NCBI RefSeq assembly: GCF_000226115.1
Contig: NC_016458.1
Span: forward strand, 6,854,001-6,918,000
Origin: Thermothielavioides terrestris NRRL 8126
Taxonomy: Eukaryota; Ascomycota; Sordariomycetes; Sordariales; Chaetomiaceae
Direction of reading: 5' to 3'
DNA length: 64,000 nucleotides
In this document: one piece after another, positions 53,933 through 64,000 of the stretch
Numbering within the stretch: position 1 is the stretch's first letter
Layout: each line of letters opens with the position of its first letter
Made by a program: the position numbers and the translations under genes
Notes under the pieces: model-generated
Database searches by the model: none
Told to the model about the DNA's origin: nothing
What the model saw: the letters and a program-made list of their open reading frames with translations, nothing else

Positions 53933-56900
53933 ATGCTGGAGAGGACCGCAACCAGCATCGAGCCGTGCAGCAGCAGCCTCCAGCGGGTCTTCCCTTCGTC
54001 CAGATATTTGTTGTTCTCTAGCCGCCGCAAACTCCACACCGCCTTCTGGCTCCATGGCGCCGCCGACTTCGAGCTTCTCGACGCATGCCAGGCCCTCCTG
54101 CGCCTGCCCCCGACCGAGCCTCGGGCCCGCCAGAAGCCTCCGAAGCCCGGCGCGAAACCTGAGACGATGACAGCGTCTACCTTCCTCCTCGACTTCCTGT
54201 ACCCGAGCGGCACCGCGGCCCTCCTGCGCCGGCCGTATCCGCTACACTTGGTGCGCCTGGAATCCGCCACGAGGCCGCCTCGAACTCACATGTCCCGCCT
54301 CTTCACATCCGCAGCCCCTCGTCGGTCAGAAGAGTCTTCAAGCCCACAAGCAGCGGCCGAAGAGCCTGCGAGCTTAGAAGAAGCGGAGGAAGACGCCGCC
54401 GGGGAGCAAGGAGCCCCGGGATACGGCGCCGCAACGGATGGCCTGGAGGGTGGTGAGGAGGACGCGACGAATAACGCCGCAGAGACAGAGACGCAAAGCA
54501 CGGATGAGGTTGGGTCTGATGGTCCCGCCAATCTGCGGAAACTTCTGAGCTCCGACCATGCTGGTGCCTATGACCAGATCTTTCAGCTCTACACGAGCCT
54601 CGATTCGAGCCTAAGAGACGAGTTCACCACCGAAGTTTTGCTGGCAATTTCGGCTTCGACACGCCCGATCGAGGCATGGAGGGTCAATGAGCTCTTCACG
54701 AGGTACCCCGTCGACGCCTGGACTGAAGACTTGGTTCGTGCCGCAGTCAAGGCGCAGCTCCTATTGCACAATGTCCCGGAAGCCATGGCCATCTTCAAAA
54801 CAGCGGTGGAGCAGCGCGGTCTTGGCCAGGCCCTGGACTATCTTGCCGCCTACGGGTTCGAGGTGTCGTCGTGGGACATTGTTCTAGAGGCCTGCGAGAT
54901 CTACTTCCGTTCCAAGGGGAACGAGGAATCTGTGCCGGACTCGGCAAAAATGCACGACCCGAGGGGAGCTGCTCAAGGGGCCGAGCCACCACAGGCCCTG
55001 GATGCGGGCGCTATTGCTACGCCATCATCACCCGTGCAGGGAACCCAGCATCTGACCGAACCAATGTGGGTTGAGCCCGTTAGCGGGCCGGCACCAATGC
55101 GGGAGGCCGGGTCTGCGGTAGAACCTTCGAATCCTCAGGAAACGGAAACCGTGCCTGAACCAACAACTGTCCCGGAAGCGGTACCTGCGCCCGAGTCACC
55201 GCCATCCCTGGATGCAGAGCCTGCGGCTGAGCAACACCAACACTCGGAGGCGGCGACTGTGCCACCTGCGGCCGGAGACCCCAGCTCGGTACTGCAGTCC
55301 GGTGTAGCGCAAGAGGCGGAAATCGATGAGGTGTCAACCACTATGCAGGCCACCGAGATCGTGCCCGAGCCAGCAGCAACGCGGACTTCTGAGGCTGGAG
55401 CAGAGCTGACGACAGTGCAAGACCCTGAAACCGACTCGGAAGCTGTACAGGATATCGGGCTCAAGACCGAGTCAATGGCAGCGCGGGATGTTGCCGATTC
55501 AGCCGGCGGCCCTTTGTCAGAGCAGATCACAGAGTCTCCGCCTACCGGCGGCTCTGCAACCGAACAGCTTACTGAGCCCGGATTTGGCTACCCAGCTCTG
55601 GCCGCTATGGGCAACTTTGAGGAGAAGGCAAAGGAGCTGTACAAGTTCCTTGAGAACGACCCTGAGACCCTCTCTCAGCGCACTGCTCTTGTGGATTCGT
55701 TTCTGAGGCACATTGTGTGGCACTCCATGGAGTTATTCCAGCCATCCGATGTCGTGTTCATGCTAGATCGTGCGCAGGATCCTCGCTGCTACGAGCGCTA
55801 TATTATCCTCATCGCGGGTCAGCAGCGCAAGAGGCTCGCCAGCGATCTTTACCGGAAGTACCGGTCTCTTCCCGGGGTGGTTGTGTCCGACTCAGTCCTC
55901 CGCGTCATGATCGACATCTACTTTCCACACAACGTTCAGGGGATGCAGCAATTGAAGAGGGACTGGTATACTACGTATGGCCACCCAGACGACAGGGCTT
56001 ACCACAAACTCATGGCGTTTCATGCCGGGCACGGCGATGTCAAGACCCTCATGCGCCTGGCCGAGGAGTATGCCGTGCACTACGATAGCGGAGTCAAGGA
56101 TGACCCCAAGTTCGTCACAACCCTCCTAAACGCCCACGCGGTCAGGGGCGATCCCGAGGCGGCTCGCAAAGTGCTGGAAGAGGCTGTCGAAAGGTCGGGG
56201 ACGCCACCCGAAACGAAGCAGTGGAACATTCTGCTGAACGCCTACACCAAGGCTGGCGACTACGCCGGAGCCATCGATCTCTTTACGCACATCTGCAGCG
56301 AACACGATCCGGACGACTACACGTTTGCCACCATGATGGGCATGGCCGCCTTCCGTGGTGACCTGGACTTCACCCTCGAGCTCTTGCAGCTGGCCAATGA
56401 CCGGAACATCCAGGCCTCCATGGCGATGGTGCGGGCATTGGTCGAGGCGTACTGCCAGAACGACCGGTTTGGCGAGGCCGAAAGCCTTTGCCTCCGACTG
56501 ACCAAGTCGCGCGAAATCGTCGGCGACTATACCTACCTTTGGAATGTGCTCCTCCGCCACAGCGCCAAGCGCCGAGATCTGACGACGCTCAACCGGCTGT
56601 TAGGGCTGATGTCTACGCATAACGTCACCTACAACCAGGATACCTACAGCCACCTCATCCTGGGGCTGCTCTACTGCCGCCAGTCGCATCACGCCATGCA
56701 TCTGCTCCGTGTCGCCCGCCGTGAAGGCGTCTTCGAGCCGACGGCGGACCACTACGTCCTACTCATGGCGGCCTTCATCAACAGCAACGAGCCGCACATG
56801 GCACTCACGACCCACCAGCTGATGATCAAGTGGAATTACCACCACTCGGCGATGCGGATGGCCAAGGTCATCGACGCCCTGGGAAGGTGGCAGCAGCTGC

Positions 56901-58027
56901 CCCCCAGCAGGCGGCGCGGGCTCGACGGCGCGCTCTTCCTCAAGCTTATCCTGCGCGATTTCTACAAGGCGATGGAGAGAGAGGACAGAGGCTCACCCGG
57001 CGACATCCGCTCCGTCATCAGCCTCTACTCCAAGGTGCTCTTCGTGTTGACGCAGATGCGCGAGTTCGCCACGGTGGAGCAGATCATCCAGCTGCACAAC
57101 TCGCGGTATCCCAGCCGCGGCACGCCCGAGACCATCCCGCTGAAGCTGCTGCACAACATCATGCTGGCCGACTTCTACGAGAAAAAGTTCGACCGGGTCA
57201 AGGAGACCTGGGACCTCATCCTGCGGCGATCCACCGACCGGTACCAGCCGGCGGCCGCGATCCTGAGCAGCCAGGGCGACCCGGACGCGCCCAGAAGGCC
57301 GGTGGTCTACGCGCGGCGCTTCCGGCTCTGCGACCCGCTCAAGACGATGCAGCGGCTCTACCTCGAGCAGCAGGACGCCGACGGCCTGCTCGAGCTCGTC
57401 CGCACGGTCCGCGCGCGGGGGTTCGACCTGGACAGCAAGAACTGGAACTACCACGTGCAGGCGCTCGCGCGGCTCAAGCGGCGGCGCGAGGCGTTCGGGG
57501 TCTGCGAGAAGGTGCTCATGCCGCAGTGGACGGGCTGGCAGCTGGTGCGCGAGCGCGAGGGCGAGCGGGTCCGGCTGCCGCTGGAGCTGCGCCGCCTCGG
57601 GTCCAACCCGTACCGGCCGCGGCCCATCACGCACACGCTGCTGGTCCTGGCCAAGGAGTACATGGAGCTGGAGCGGATGATGCTCTGGTCGCAGGCGGCC
57701 AGCCGCGAGTTCCAGTCGATCGTCGACTCGTGTCCCAAGACGGTGCGCGCCATCACCACCATGATGCGCTCCGGCTCGCGGCTGGAGGCCCAGTTCTTCG
57801 GCGAGGAGGAGCGGCCGCACATCGGGCCCGTCCAGCAGTACCAAGCCAGTGCCGAGTGGCGGCATCCTGGTGAGAGGCAGAGAGATGACCCGGAAGTGAG
57901 CGCGCCAGCCTCCGACGCTTGGACCGATGATGGATTCCTGAATGTCGGCGAGTCCCCGGCGGCGAAGAAGGGGCAGGCCGAGCTGTCCGCCGAGGATGTC
58001 GTCAGGGCGCTGAAGGGAGACCAGTGA
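53933..58027 (+). CDS. cya-5: CYA-5-like mitochondrial pentatricopeptide-repeat protein
   Basis: An intron-less gene for 1364 residues. In Neurospora CYA-5 is a mitochondrial PPR protein needed for expression of COX1. The match is the N-terminus MLERTATSIEPCSSSLQRVF with RRKLHTAFWLHGA, where CYA-5 orthologues start, plus the overall layout. The N-terminus is an Arg/Ser-rich presequence. Residues ~80-200 are variable and acidic. Residues ~340-545 are a Pro/Glu/Thr/Ala-rich low-complexity insert. The rest is helical PPR repeats, for example TKQWNILLNAYTKAGDYAGA, DDYTFATMMGMAAFRGDLDF and NQDTYSHLILGLLYCRQSHH. The end is acidic and Glu/Lys-rich. The ATG at 53933 is preferred over an in-frame ATG at 53897 because it matches the family start. 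Orthology to cya-5 is likely but not proven here. Confidence 0.85.
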   Translation: MLERTATSIEPCSSSLQRVFPSSRYLLFSSRRKLHTAFWLHGAADFELLDACQALLRLPPTEPRARQKPPKPGAKPETMTASTFLLDFLYPSGTAALLRRPYPLHLVRLESATRPPRTHMSRLFTSAAPRRSEESSSPQAAAEEPASLEEAEEDAAGEQGAPGYGAATDGLEGGEEDATNNAAETETQSTDEVGSDGPANLRKLLSSDHAGAYDQIFQLYTSLDSSLRDEFTTEVLLAISASTRPIEAWRVNELFTRYPVDAWTEDLVRAAVKAQLLLHNVPEAMAIFKTAVEQRGLGQALDYLAAYGFEVSSWDIVLEACEIYFRSKGNEESVPDSAKMHDPRGAAQGAEPPQALDAGAIATPSSPVQGTQHLTEPMWVEPVSGPAPMREAGSAVEPSNPQETETVPEPTTVPEAVPAPESPPSLDAEPAAEQHQHSEAATVPPAAGDPSSVLQSGVAQEAEIDEVSTTMQATEIVPEPAATRTSEAGAELTTVQDPETDSEAVQDIGLKTESMAARDVADSAGGPLSEQITESPPTGGSATEQLTEPGFGYPALAAMGNFEEKAKELYKFLENDPETLSQRTALVDSFLRHIVWHSMELFQPSDVVFMLDRAQDPRCYERYIILIAGQQRKRLASDLYRKYRSLPGVVVSDSVLRVMIDIYFPHNVQGMQQLKRDWYTTYGHPDDRAYHKLMAFHAGHGDVKTLMRLAEEYAVHYDSGVKDDPKFVTTLLNAHAVRGDPEAARKVLEEAVERSGTPPETKQWNILLNAYTKAGDYAGAIDLFTHICSEHDPDDYTFATMMGMAAFRGDLDFTLELLQLANDRNIQASMAMVRALVEAYCQNDRFGEAESLCLRLTKSREIVGDYTYLWNVLLRHSAKRRDLTTLNRLLGLMSTHNVTYNQDTYSHLILGLLYCRQSHHAMHLLRVARREGVFEPTADHYVLLMAAFINSNEPHMALTTHQLMIKWNYHHSAMRMAKVIDALGRWQQLPPSRRRGLDGALFLKLILRDFYKAMEREDRGSPGDIRSVISLYSKVLFVLTQMREFATVEQIIQLHNSRYPSRGTPETIPLKLLHNIMLADFYEKKFDRVKETWDLILRRSTDRYQPAAAILSSQGDPDAPRRPVVYARRFRLCDPLKTMQRLYLEQQDADGLLELVRTVRARGFDLDSKNWNYHVQALARLKRRREAFGVCEKVLMPQWTGWQLVREREGERVRLPLELRRLGSNPYRPRPITHTLLVLAKEYMELERMMLWSQAASREFQSIVDSCPKTVRAITTMMRSGSRLEAQFFGEEERPHIGPVQQYQASAEWRHPGERQRDDPEVSAPASDAWTDDGFLNVGESPAAKKGQAELSAEDVVRALKGDQ

Positions 58028-58456
58028 GACGGGGGATGGGTGTATAATATGTGTGAATTGCTCGTGTATGTACATCATTGCATGAGATACTCCTTTAGAT
58101 TTTGTACATGGCAACACTGTTTGGATAGGATGTCGGGTAGAGCTACCCTCTGTATGGTATACAGGTGTGCTGTATGGAACTGACTGGATATTTGTTTTGG
58201 CGGTGTTCTGGGCCAGCCAGCTGTAATTACCGCTCGGTAATTTTCCGCCATTCCCGAGCTCCAACCATGACGCGACCCAGCAATTATTTCATCGCGCTGC
58301 AGCGAGGCTCAACCAAATCTGAGGTCTTCCGTGCCTCGCCGCAACGTCGACCCAACTTTTTGACCGCAAAGCAACCCGACCTTTTTTTCTGCACTCTTAC
58401 CTCCGACAGACGTCCCATGGCATGGAAAGATCGACAATCCCAAGTCGCCGCCGAAA
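58028..58456. other. tandem intergenic region, 429 bp
   Basis: Between the CYA-5-like stop and the CCCH-RRM gene start, both on the plus strand. It holds one 3' flank and one promoter. No further feature is seen. Confidence 0.6.
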
Positions 58457-61301
58457 ATGCTGTTCCCCGAGGAGGATGCGCCTCACCTGAAAGCATGGAT
58501 CGTCAAGCGACTCGAGAATACGTACGTTACTTCCTGTCCCTTCCCAGCGGATGCGCCCCTGGTCTGGCACCGGGATAACGCTGACTCTTTTTGCCCTCTT
58601 GCCTTCCACAGATCTGACGCCGATGCCGATGTGCTTGCGGACTATGTCCTGGCGCTCCTGCGGCACGATGGCGACGTCAAGGACGTGCGCAAGCTCTGCG
58701 AGGAGGAGATACCCGATTTTCTGAAAGAAGGTGCGTTTTCTGGCGCTCACGCCCTCTCTACCTAGGTAGCTTGCTGGCAGTCGACTGGTGATGGGCTAAA
58801 ACCAGTGCGCTTTTTCCTTTTTTTTTGCAGACTCGTCCGTTTTCGTCAGCGATGTGTTCGACGCTCTCGCGTACCGATCGTACCTGCCCGGCGCCCCTCC
58901 CCCGCCTCCGAAGCATGCGCTGTCCGCTCCGGCCCCTGCTAGTGCTGCTGCTGCTGCTGCTCGGCCGTCGCCGAGCATGTACGATGACGATACCCCCATG
59001 GCCGCGGCTCCGGCGTATCAGTCATCACCGCTTCGCAACGGGAGGAAACGGGGATACAACGATTGGGACGATCCCAACGCTCAGAATGGCAGGGACGGCG
59101 GTTTTGGCGCGAGAGCATTCAAGCAACCTCGACGAGGGGGCATCGGCGGGCGAGTGCTCAAATCTGACGACGTCAGTACCTACTCGGGAGTTCCGCCGGC
59201 CATGCCCCCATACCCTCCGGCTGGTCAGCTGCCACCCCCGGGACCGCCCCGTCCTGCAACGGTCGGATACTTCGACCCCAACGTTGCGACGGACGGCATG
59301 TTTGGAATGAGCTTGGCAACTGGCCATCCCATGCCCGAGCTTCTAGCGCATGGTCGTGGGCATCTTCCGCCAAAGCAGAGGAAGAAGTGTCGCGACTGGG
59401 AGAGGAAGGGCTACTGTCAGCGCGGCAGCAGCTGCATGTTCGAGCACAGCAACGACCCCATCTATCCTCCCCTGCCGGGCCCACCGTTTGACGCCATGCA
59501 GCGGGCACCGCAACCAGCGGCAGTCGAAGGTCAGTGCCTAGTGGCCCGTGTCCGTAAAGCCCGGGGACCCGAGCGTGGCTAACCCCGAAGCAGAGTATGA
59601 CCCTACGAATGCCCTCATGCCTGATATTTTCTCCGGCTCCCCTTCTCTTCCTGGGCAGCAGCCTCCCCCGCACACCCGCCAACCGCCGAGGAGCAGGGGT
59701 GGCAAGCAACAGAACCGTCAAAGACGGGGCGAAAAAGCACCATTCTCTGCCGACGGACCCGTCTTTGACAGGTCGAAGTCGACGATCGTGGTGGAAAACA
59801 TCCCAGAGGAGAACTTCAGCGAAGACCAGGTCAGGGACTTTTTCTCACAGTTCGGCAACATTCTGGAAGTTTCAATGCAGCCATATAAGAGACTGGCCAT
59901 TGTTAAATTCGACAGCTGGAATTCGGCCAACGCGGCCTACCAGTCGCCGAAAGTGATTTTCGAAAACCGCTTCGTCAAGGTCTTCTGGTACAAGGACGAC
60001 CAATCGGTCCTGCCAGCCTCGTCACCCCTGACCGGCGGAGTAGCCAGTGCGAAGCGGATGCATACCACAAACGGGTCGTCTGCGGCTGGCGGTCACCATA
60101 CGGGAACCCACGCCGACATGGACCTCGAGGAATTTGCGAGGAAGCAAGAAGAGAAGCAAAAGGCTTTCGAGGAGAAGGCCAGGAAGAGAGAGGAGCTGGA
60201 ACGCCAGCGACAGGAGCTTGAGAAGCGGCAACAGGAGCTCATCGCCAAGCAATTAGAAGAGAAGGCGAAGCTGGAGGCCAAACTTGCGGCGCGCAACGGC
60301 ACTGCGCCCGGCGACGACAACGGCGATGCGAAGTCGTCAAAGCCACTGACGCAGACAGAAGCACTCCGCGCCCAGTTGGCAGCGCTCGAGGCAGAGGCCA
60401 GGCAAATGGGCCTGGATCCGGACGCTGTGACCGAAGCCCCGTCGCCGTGGCCCTCCCGGGGCGGCTCGTACGGGTACGGACGAGGCAGAGGCGGATGGCG
60501 CGGGTCATCGCCCTACACGCCGCGCGGATCATACCGCGGAGCCTACCGCGGAGCCTACCGCGGACGCGCCAATGTCCACGCTGCCTACGCAGCCTACTCG
60601 CTTGATAACCGGCCCAAGAAGGTGGTTCTCACCGGAGTGGACTTCACCGCGCCAGACAAGGACGAGACGTTGCGGCAGTACCTCTTTGTAAGTTCCCCTG
60701 GTCTTGTTGTCCCCCAAATGACCACCTCAAGCCAGTAAGCTAACCCCATACTTACCAGGGCATCGGCGAGTTCACCGGCATCCAAACCACCGCGGCCGCG
60801 ACGGAAATCACCTTCAAAGACCGCAAAACCGCCGAGAAATTCTTCAACTCAGTCGTCCTCAACGGCAAGGAAATCCCCGGCCTCGAAGGCTTCCCCGTCG
60901 AGCTCGCCTGGGCCGGCGGCCCCAACAGTTCCGCGCCCAGCTCGGCCCCCGCCACCCCCGGCGGCGGCCCCAGCACCCCGGGACTGACCACCACCGCTTC
61001 GGGCGGCAGCCGCACTGCCGCTCCCGGTGCCGGCACTGCGCCGGGCGCCAGCACAGCGGGCACCACCACCACCACCGCCACAGCGAGGCCGACAAAGACA
61101 ACAACAACCAGCACCGCCACCGCGACCGGCACGGGCACGGAGAGAGGCGAAGGCGAAGGGGGAGACGGCCACGGACACGGCCACGGCGACGGCGACGACG
61201 CAGCGAGCAGTAGCGGCGATAAGGACGTGCACATCCTGCTGGACCGGCCGCCGCAGGACCTGGACTACGAGGTGGCTGACGAGAACCAGTGGGGGTACTA
61301 G
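58457..61301 (+). CDS. CCCH zinc finger and RRM protein, RBM26/RBM27 (Rmn1)-like
   Basis: A nuclear RNA-binding protein of 839 residues in five exons: 58457-58521, 58612-58730, 58831-59529, 59594-60687, 60759-61301. The N-terminus (DAPHLKAWIVKRLENTSDAD then VRKLCEEEIPDFL) is a PWI-like fold. A CCCH finger, CRDWERKGYCQRGSSCMFEH, lies at ~248-269. The RRM (~355-430) has STIVVENIPEENFSEDQVRD and KRLAIVKF. A charged coiled coil (~470-530) and an Arg/Gly/Tyr tract (GRGRGGWRGSSPYTPRGSYR) follow, then a second RRM-like segment (KKVVLTGVDFTAPDKDETL, then TEITFKDRKTAEKFFN). The order of domains matches human RBM26/27 and S. pombe Rmn1 of the MTREC/PAXT RNA-decay machinery, so a role in nuclear RNA surveillance is inferred. 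The C-terminus is Thr-rich with a His/Gly/Asp repeat, ending in an acidic WGY. Confidence 0.88.
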
Positions 61302-62818
61302 TAGTGCTCTCTTCTTAGGGCACGAGCTGGGCCGGGCGAGACCGGCTGGGCTGGGAGGGGTTTGTGTCTGGCTCTCTTTTTCATCAATTCTTTCCCCCCT
61401 TTTCAATACCCGCCTCGATCGTCTCCTCCGGGCAGAAATTGGTTCTCGTATATCATGGCGAGGCGTGGCGCGGAGTGGAGTGGCTTGGTCTCTAGTTCGT
61501 TTAGGCGGTGCAGTTGGTGTTGTGTTGGTGGTGGTGGTCGTCGTCTCCTTTGCAGGGCTTCTTCGCCCGGGGAGCAGCACAAGAGGTAAAACTGGCCTCT
61601 GATACCTTCACAGCCAGAAAAGGAAGGATATTGTTGTCGTGTAATGTTGCTTAGTTACAAGTCTGGACCGGCACAATGCTGTCGTATGCTATGCACATTA
61701 CACCACACTGCAACTGCTGGTAAACAAGAGAGACTCGGACTCCAGTGGCTTGTTTCTTTACATGTAGCTTTAGGGTGGGGGAGTGTGAGCGATGGGAAGA
61801 GGTTTGAATCACATCCCGGTTCGAGCGATAGTTTGAAATGGCTTGGTTTGTTTGGTCCAGGCATGGTTAGTCGATAGAGGCTAGAGTCAGTCGGTAACGC
61901 AGAGCTTGAAGGTGCACACAGGCACAAGAATCGCCCACTCAGCGCTTTATCACCTATGTATCAAAGGTTTTCTACTATCGTGTGCAACCACAGTTGAATG
62001 GCGATGTCCCATTTATTCGTGTCGTCCTACTGGCCCTGGGCTTTCGCTTTCTCAGCTGAGAAAACCCCTTCAACCACGGGCAAGGTCGCTGGAGCAACAC
62101 ATAGTTAGAGCCATGTGTCTCATCGTTGATGTGCCTCCTCATGACACAGCAAAAATTACCCTTTCTTCTTCTTCTGCCCGCAGGTCAACCACTGTTGAAG
62201 TCGATCTTCTAACACCTCCCTGCGGCAAAGCCGCCGCCAACGCAGACATTCCAAGAACATCCGAATCCTGTCTGAATTTCCTCCGGGGTATCGTTGAGAT
62301 ATCTGTTGAAGCACGAAAACTGGGTTGGACCATTTCCCCCCCTCTTTTTTTTTTTCCCCAGCCTTCCAGTCTTGAAGCGTCTACCAGTTGATGATTGGGA
62401 TCCATCCATCTATTCCAACACGCCTGCCTGCCCCCCCCCCCCCCCCCCCCCCTCCCGTTTTTGTTGAAAAATCAAGACCGACCTGACCAGTGGGACATAA
62501 TGATGCCATGCACCCATTCCATGAGCATCCCGTTTTTTTTGATTCGCCAGCCCACTCACGAAAAACGCCTTCCCAAATGCATGCTGCTGTATGTTAAATA
62601 ATGCTGTGCGTCGTCAGATTGCGTCGTCTCCATAGGTCCGGCCTCCCGCCCTGCTCCAGGCTGCGGATGGATAGATGGATATTAAATGTGCTGTTGAAAT
62701 GCAGTGCGGCCATGAAAAAGGGTTGAAAAAGAAGGTTCTCGTCGCGGCTGCCAGCTGGCTTGGTTGAGCGATCCAGCTCGACTACGAGGCGAGCGAGGTG
62801 TGAGGTCCTGGTAATATA
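61302..62818. other. convergent intergenic region, ~1.5 kb
   Basis: 3' flanks of the CCCH-RRM gene (+) and the MTHFR gene (-). It contains a run of 22 C (62431-62452). The 161-codon frame at 61906-62391 has no motif and is not supported. Confidence 0.5.
62431..62452 (+). repeat. homopolymer of 22 C
   Basis: An uninterrupted C run, G-rich on the minus strand, about 370 nt beyond the MTHFR stop codon in the direction of its transcription. It could form a G-quadruplex on the minus strand. Confidence 0.8.
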
Positions 62819-64000
62819 CTAGGCCGATGTCTCGGCGCCGTTCGTGGGGTCAGCGGCCGGGCTCTTGGTCCCGTTGACCTGGGGTTGGGGGACCTTGTCC
62901 AAGTCCCGAACCTCCAGTCCTTCTAGCACCTCGAAGATAGTCTGTCCACGGTGGAAATCGTTGTTGACTATTATGTCCGTCAGCGCTGCTACTTGCCATA
63001 GTCACACTCCGCAACCGGGATTAGCTTACCGATATTGACCAAGTACCAGGTGTTCATCATCTCCTCCAGCACGAGGCGACTGGGGCTGCCGGGGTCGTAG
63101 CATCGGGCCCATTCGGTGCCGAGCTGGAACGCCTCGTCTTTCCAGGCGAGAAAGCTTATCCTCTCGACAATGGTCGGCTGGACTATTTCCTTGCCGGGGA
63201 AGACACCCCAGGTGACAGCATTGGGCCCTTCGGACTGCGCGTTCGTCTCAAAGTTGCCAGACTTAGTCACGGCGTGGTAGGTCAGATCAGGGTGATTCTC
63301 GATGCGGCGCTTGATCTCCGGGAAGAGCTCGGGCGCGATGAACATCTCTAGATAGGCCTTCTGATAGACGTAGCCGTTCGCGGGGCCCCAGCCGTGGACC
63401 GGGTGCGACGACTTCGCACCGTTGACTGCTGGCTGTGAATTCACGGTGATGAGGCCGCGCTTGTTGAGGTCGATCATTTCCTTCTTGATTACCTCGGCCT
63501 CCTCGGCCACGGGCGCCTCGCTCCAGGGCAGATACTCGATCTCCTTGTTCAAGTACCGAACAAACAAGTTGGCGATGTCCCGGATGCAGGTGGGCTCGCC
63601 CCACTTCTTGCGGTTCTGCTCGTTGCTGCCCGTCAAGCCGATACCGTAGGCATCCAGCTCGCCGAAAGCCGGAGACCTCGAATCGCCCCAGCGGCCGTTG
63701 GGAAACTCGTCCCAGTCCTGCGTGCGCGCGACGTACGACTTGTTGCGGTTGCGCCAGAAGATGGGCCGGACGTCTTCGCCGCGGCGGCCGAAGCCCAGGG
63801 ACTGCTTCCAGGGCAGCGCCTGTTTCAGCGGGCGATCTGGCGACGGCAGCCAGTCCAGCTCCTCCAGGACCATACGAGTAGCCTGGGCAAGATTCATGGT
63901 GTAGAAGTGTAGGTGGCGGATGCCCGCGGCGAGGATCTTGCGGCACATGTCGGCCACAAGAGTTTTGCCGATGTCGCGGACCGCCACGTCGTCATTCTTG
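62819..64000 (-). CDS. methylenetetrahydrofolate reductase, C-terminal part (cut by window edge)
   Basis: The 3' part of MTHFR, which reduces 5,10-methylene-THF to 5-methyl-THF for methionine synthesis. Exons in view are 64000-63030 (continuing off the right edge) and 62967-62819, joined by a 62-nt GTAAGC intron to read NTWYLVNIVNNDFHRGQTIF. About 373 residues are visible. IRHLHFYTMNLAQATRMVLE is the end of the catalytic barrel. The rest is the eukaryotic SAM-responsive regulatory domain: GLITVNSQPAVNGAKSSHPV, HGWGPANGYVYQKAYLEMF, GPNAVTWGVFPGKEIVQPTI and VERISFLAWKDEAFQLGTEW. The last ~30 residues are Asn/Ala/Pro-rich and variable. Fungi have two paralogues (MET13/MET12 types), and I cannot decide between them from this part. 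Confidence 0.95.

Noticed and set aside
53438..54055. 205-codon minus-strand frame starting inside the CYA-5-like gene
   Set aside because: It overlaps the conserved N-terminus of the PPR protein and has no recognisable content.
1..64000. A biosynthetic cluster, CRISPR array or other multi-gene system
   Set aside because: The neighbouring genes are unrelated housekeeping functions, no backbone biosynthetic enzyme is present, and no regularly spaced repeats were found; this is ordinary fungal chromosome with a gene-poor stretch on the left.

Overview
This is a eukaryotic nuclear window from a filamentous ascomycete. The evidence is short introns (about 45-190 nt) with GTAAGT-type donors and CTRAC branch sites, GC-rich coding sequence, and a gene set typical of Sordariomycetes: a CYA-5-like PPR protein, an Egh16-like secreted protein, a CHO2-type methyltransferase, a HEI10 RING protein and a Zn2Cys6 regulator. 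Sordariales, perhaps Chaetomiaceae, is my best guess from protein style alone.

The left part is gene-poor. An MFS transporter is cut by the left edge (1-448). About 7 kb without a supportable gene follows, then a large Zn2Cys6 regulator (7402-9890), then about 9 kb more without genes. Inside that second desert lie two adjacent copies (13789-14167 and 14184-14553) of a roughly 375 bp terminal-inverted-repeat element with TA target duplications and telomere-like TTAGGG motifs inside.

From 19 kb on, genes are dense and mostly housekeeping. In order they are: NEDD8-activating enzyme regulatory subunit (-), HEI10/CCNB1IP1-like meiotic RING protein (+), Egh16-like secreted protein (+), phosphatidylethanolamine N-methyltransferase (-), a small basic coiled-coil protein (+), eIF3g (-), a PH-domain protein (-), a coiled-coil protein (-), an L-2-hydroxyglutarate dehydrogenase-like flavoenzyme (+), a WD40-like DUF2415 protein (-), mitochondrial Hsp70 (+), SRP68 (-), a CYA-5-like PPR protein (+), an RBM26/Rmn1-like CCCH-RRM protein (+), and the 3' part of methylenetetrahydrofolate reductase (-), cut by the right edge.

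There is no operon or biosynthetic cluster. Many neighbours are divergent pairs sharing 0.7-1.2 kb of intergenic DNA. Several first coding exons are very short (17, 20 and 27 nt). I joined exons by hand from splice signals. Every complete spliced model given here keeps a continuous frame and sums to a multiple of three, but none has been tested against transcripts.
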